Origin: Pseudobutyrivibrio sp. UBA1225
GTDB lineage: Bacteria; Bacillota; Clostridia; Lachnospirales; Lachnospiraceae
NCBI GenBank assembly: GCA_002309345.1
Contig: DBWZ01000008.1
Span: forward strand, 1 to 31,515
DNA: 31,515 nucleotides
Direction of reading: 5' to 3'
The translations under genes and the position numbers were made by a program. The notes below the pieces were generated by a model. It searched no databases. It was not told the origin of the DNA and was given only the letters and a program-made list of their open reading frames with translations. Below, one piece after another: positions 31,385-31,515 of the stretch (position 1 is its first letter; every line of letters begins with the position of its first letter).

Positions 31385-31413
31385 TTGAAAAACACCTTCT
31401 TTCGTGCTATCAT
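31385..31413 (+). promoter_or_regulatory. Candidate rpsF promoter
   Basis: TTGAAA at 31385-31390, 17 bp, TATCAT at 31408-31413, 82 bp before the rpsF ATG. Confidence 0.65.
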
Positions 31414-31445
31414 CTTAATTCGTGGTATAAAACATTTATATCCTT

Positions 31446-31470
31446 GCTAAGCTAACTGATATAGCTTGGC
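31446..31470 (+). promoter_or_regulatory. Leader hairpin upstream of rpsF
   Basis: GCTAAGCTA (31446-31454), loop ACTGATA, TAGCTTGGC (31462-31470), a 9-bp stem with one G-T pair. Its place in the leader fits an S6/S18-type autoregulatory leader, but the specific protein-binding features cannot be confirmed. Confidence 0.4.
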
Positions 31471-31495
31471 CAATAGACCAAAAGGAGGTAGAAGC

Positions 31496-31515
31496 ATGAA
31501 CAAGTATGAATTAGC
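31496..31515 (+). CDS. rpsF: 30S ribosomal protein S6 (5' end only)
   Basis: Only the start MNKYELA is inside the window. It matches the N-terminus of S6, and the ribosome site AAAGGAGGTAGAAGC stands before the ATG. The gene runs off the right edge. Confidence 0.75.

Overview
The window is the replication-origin region of a low-GC Firmicute chromosome, most likely a Lachnospiraceae bacterium of the Butyrivibrio/Pseudobutyrivibrio type (inference). The reasons are the Bacillus-like order recF-side S4 gene/dnaN/dnaA | oriC | rpmH-rnpA-yidD-yidC-jag-mnmE-mnmG-rsmG-parA-parB, AT-rich coding sequence, strong purine-rich Shine-Dalgarno sites, families such as DUF4446 and DUF3881, and a FliY-type phosphatase gene. 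No rRNA, CRISPR array, phage or transposase gene was found.

Layout. Positions 1-3000 (minus strand) hold an S4-domain gene, dnaN and dnaA. DnaA boxes lie on both sides of dnaA (1511-1600 and 3010-3369), so the origin is bipartite. From 3400 rightwards a strong promoter drives rpmH, rnpA, yidD, yidC and jag, ending in a terminator at 6181. mnmE, mnmG and rsmG follow, with a tandem pair of 53-bp hairpin repeats starting at the mnmE stop codon. A coiled-coil orphan precedes two parS sites and parA-parB, followed by DUF4446 and DUF3881 genes. A tRNA-Arg(CCT), an AEC transporter, a FliY-like CheC phosphatase and a large acidic-repeat membrane protein come next, then tRNA-Lys(CTT), trmB (minus strand) and a PBP5-like carboxypeptidase.

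The accessory part is 20.5-24.0 kb: a possible ArgR-like protein, a 773-bp non-coding giant imperfect palindrome (21073-21845), and an AbiEi/AbiEii-like pair whose promoter -35 box lies inside the right end of the palindrome. The second protein of the pair has kept the AbiEii C-terminal region but lost the visible nucleotidyltransferase motifs. A MobA-like gene converges on this operon.

From 24.1 kb the window matches the B. subtilis yaaO-tmk-yaaQ-yaaR-holB-yaaT-yabB-yabC block (from memory). Here a guanylate-kinase-like gene stands where tmk is expected and yaaQ is absent. A divergent PAP2 gene, a sirtuin and the first codons of rpsF close the window.

The genes serve chromosome replication and segregation (dnaA, dnaN, holB, parAB/parS), tRNA and rRNA modification (mnmE, mnmG, rsmG, trmB, yabB, rsmI), membrane protein insertion (yidC, yidD) and RNA processing (rnpA, jag, ricT). 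The most unusual content is the palindrome with its toxin-antitoxin-like neighbour, the FliY-like/acidic-repeat gene pair, and the hairpin repeats at mnmE.
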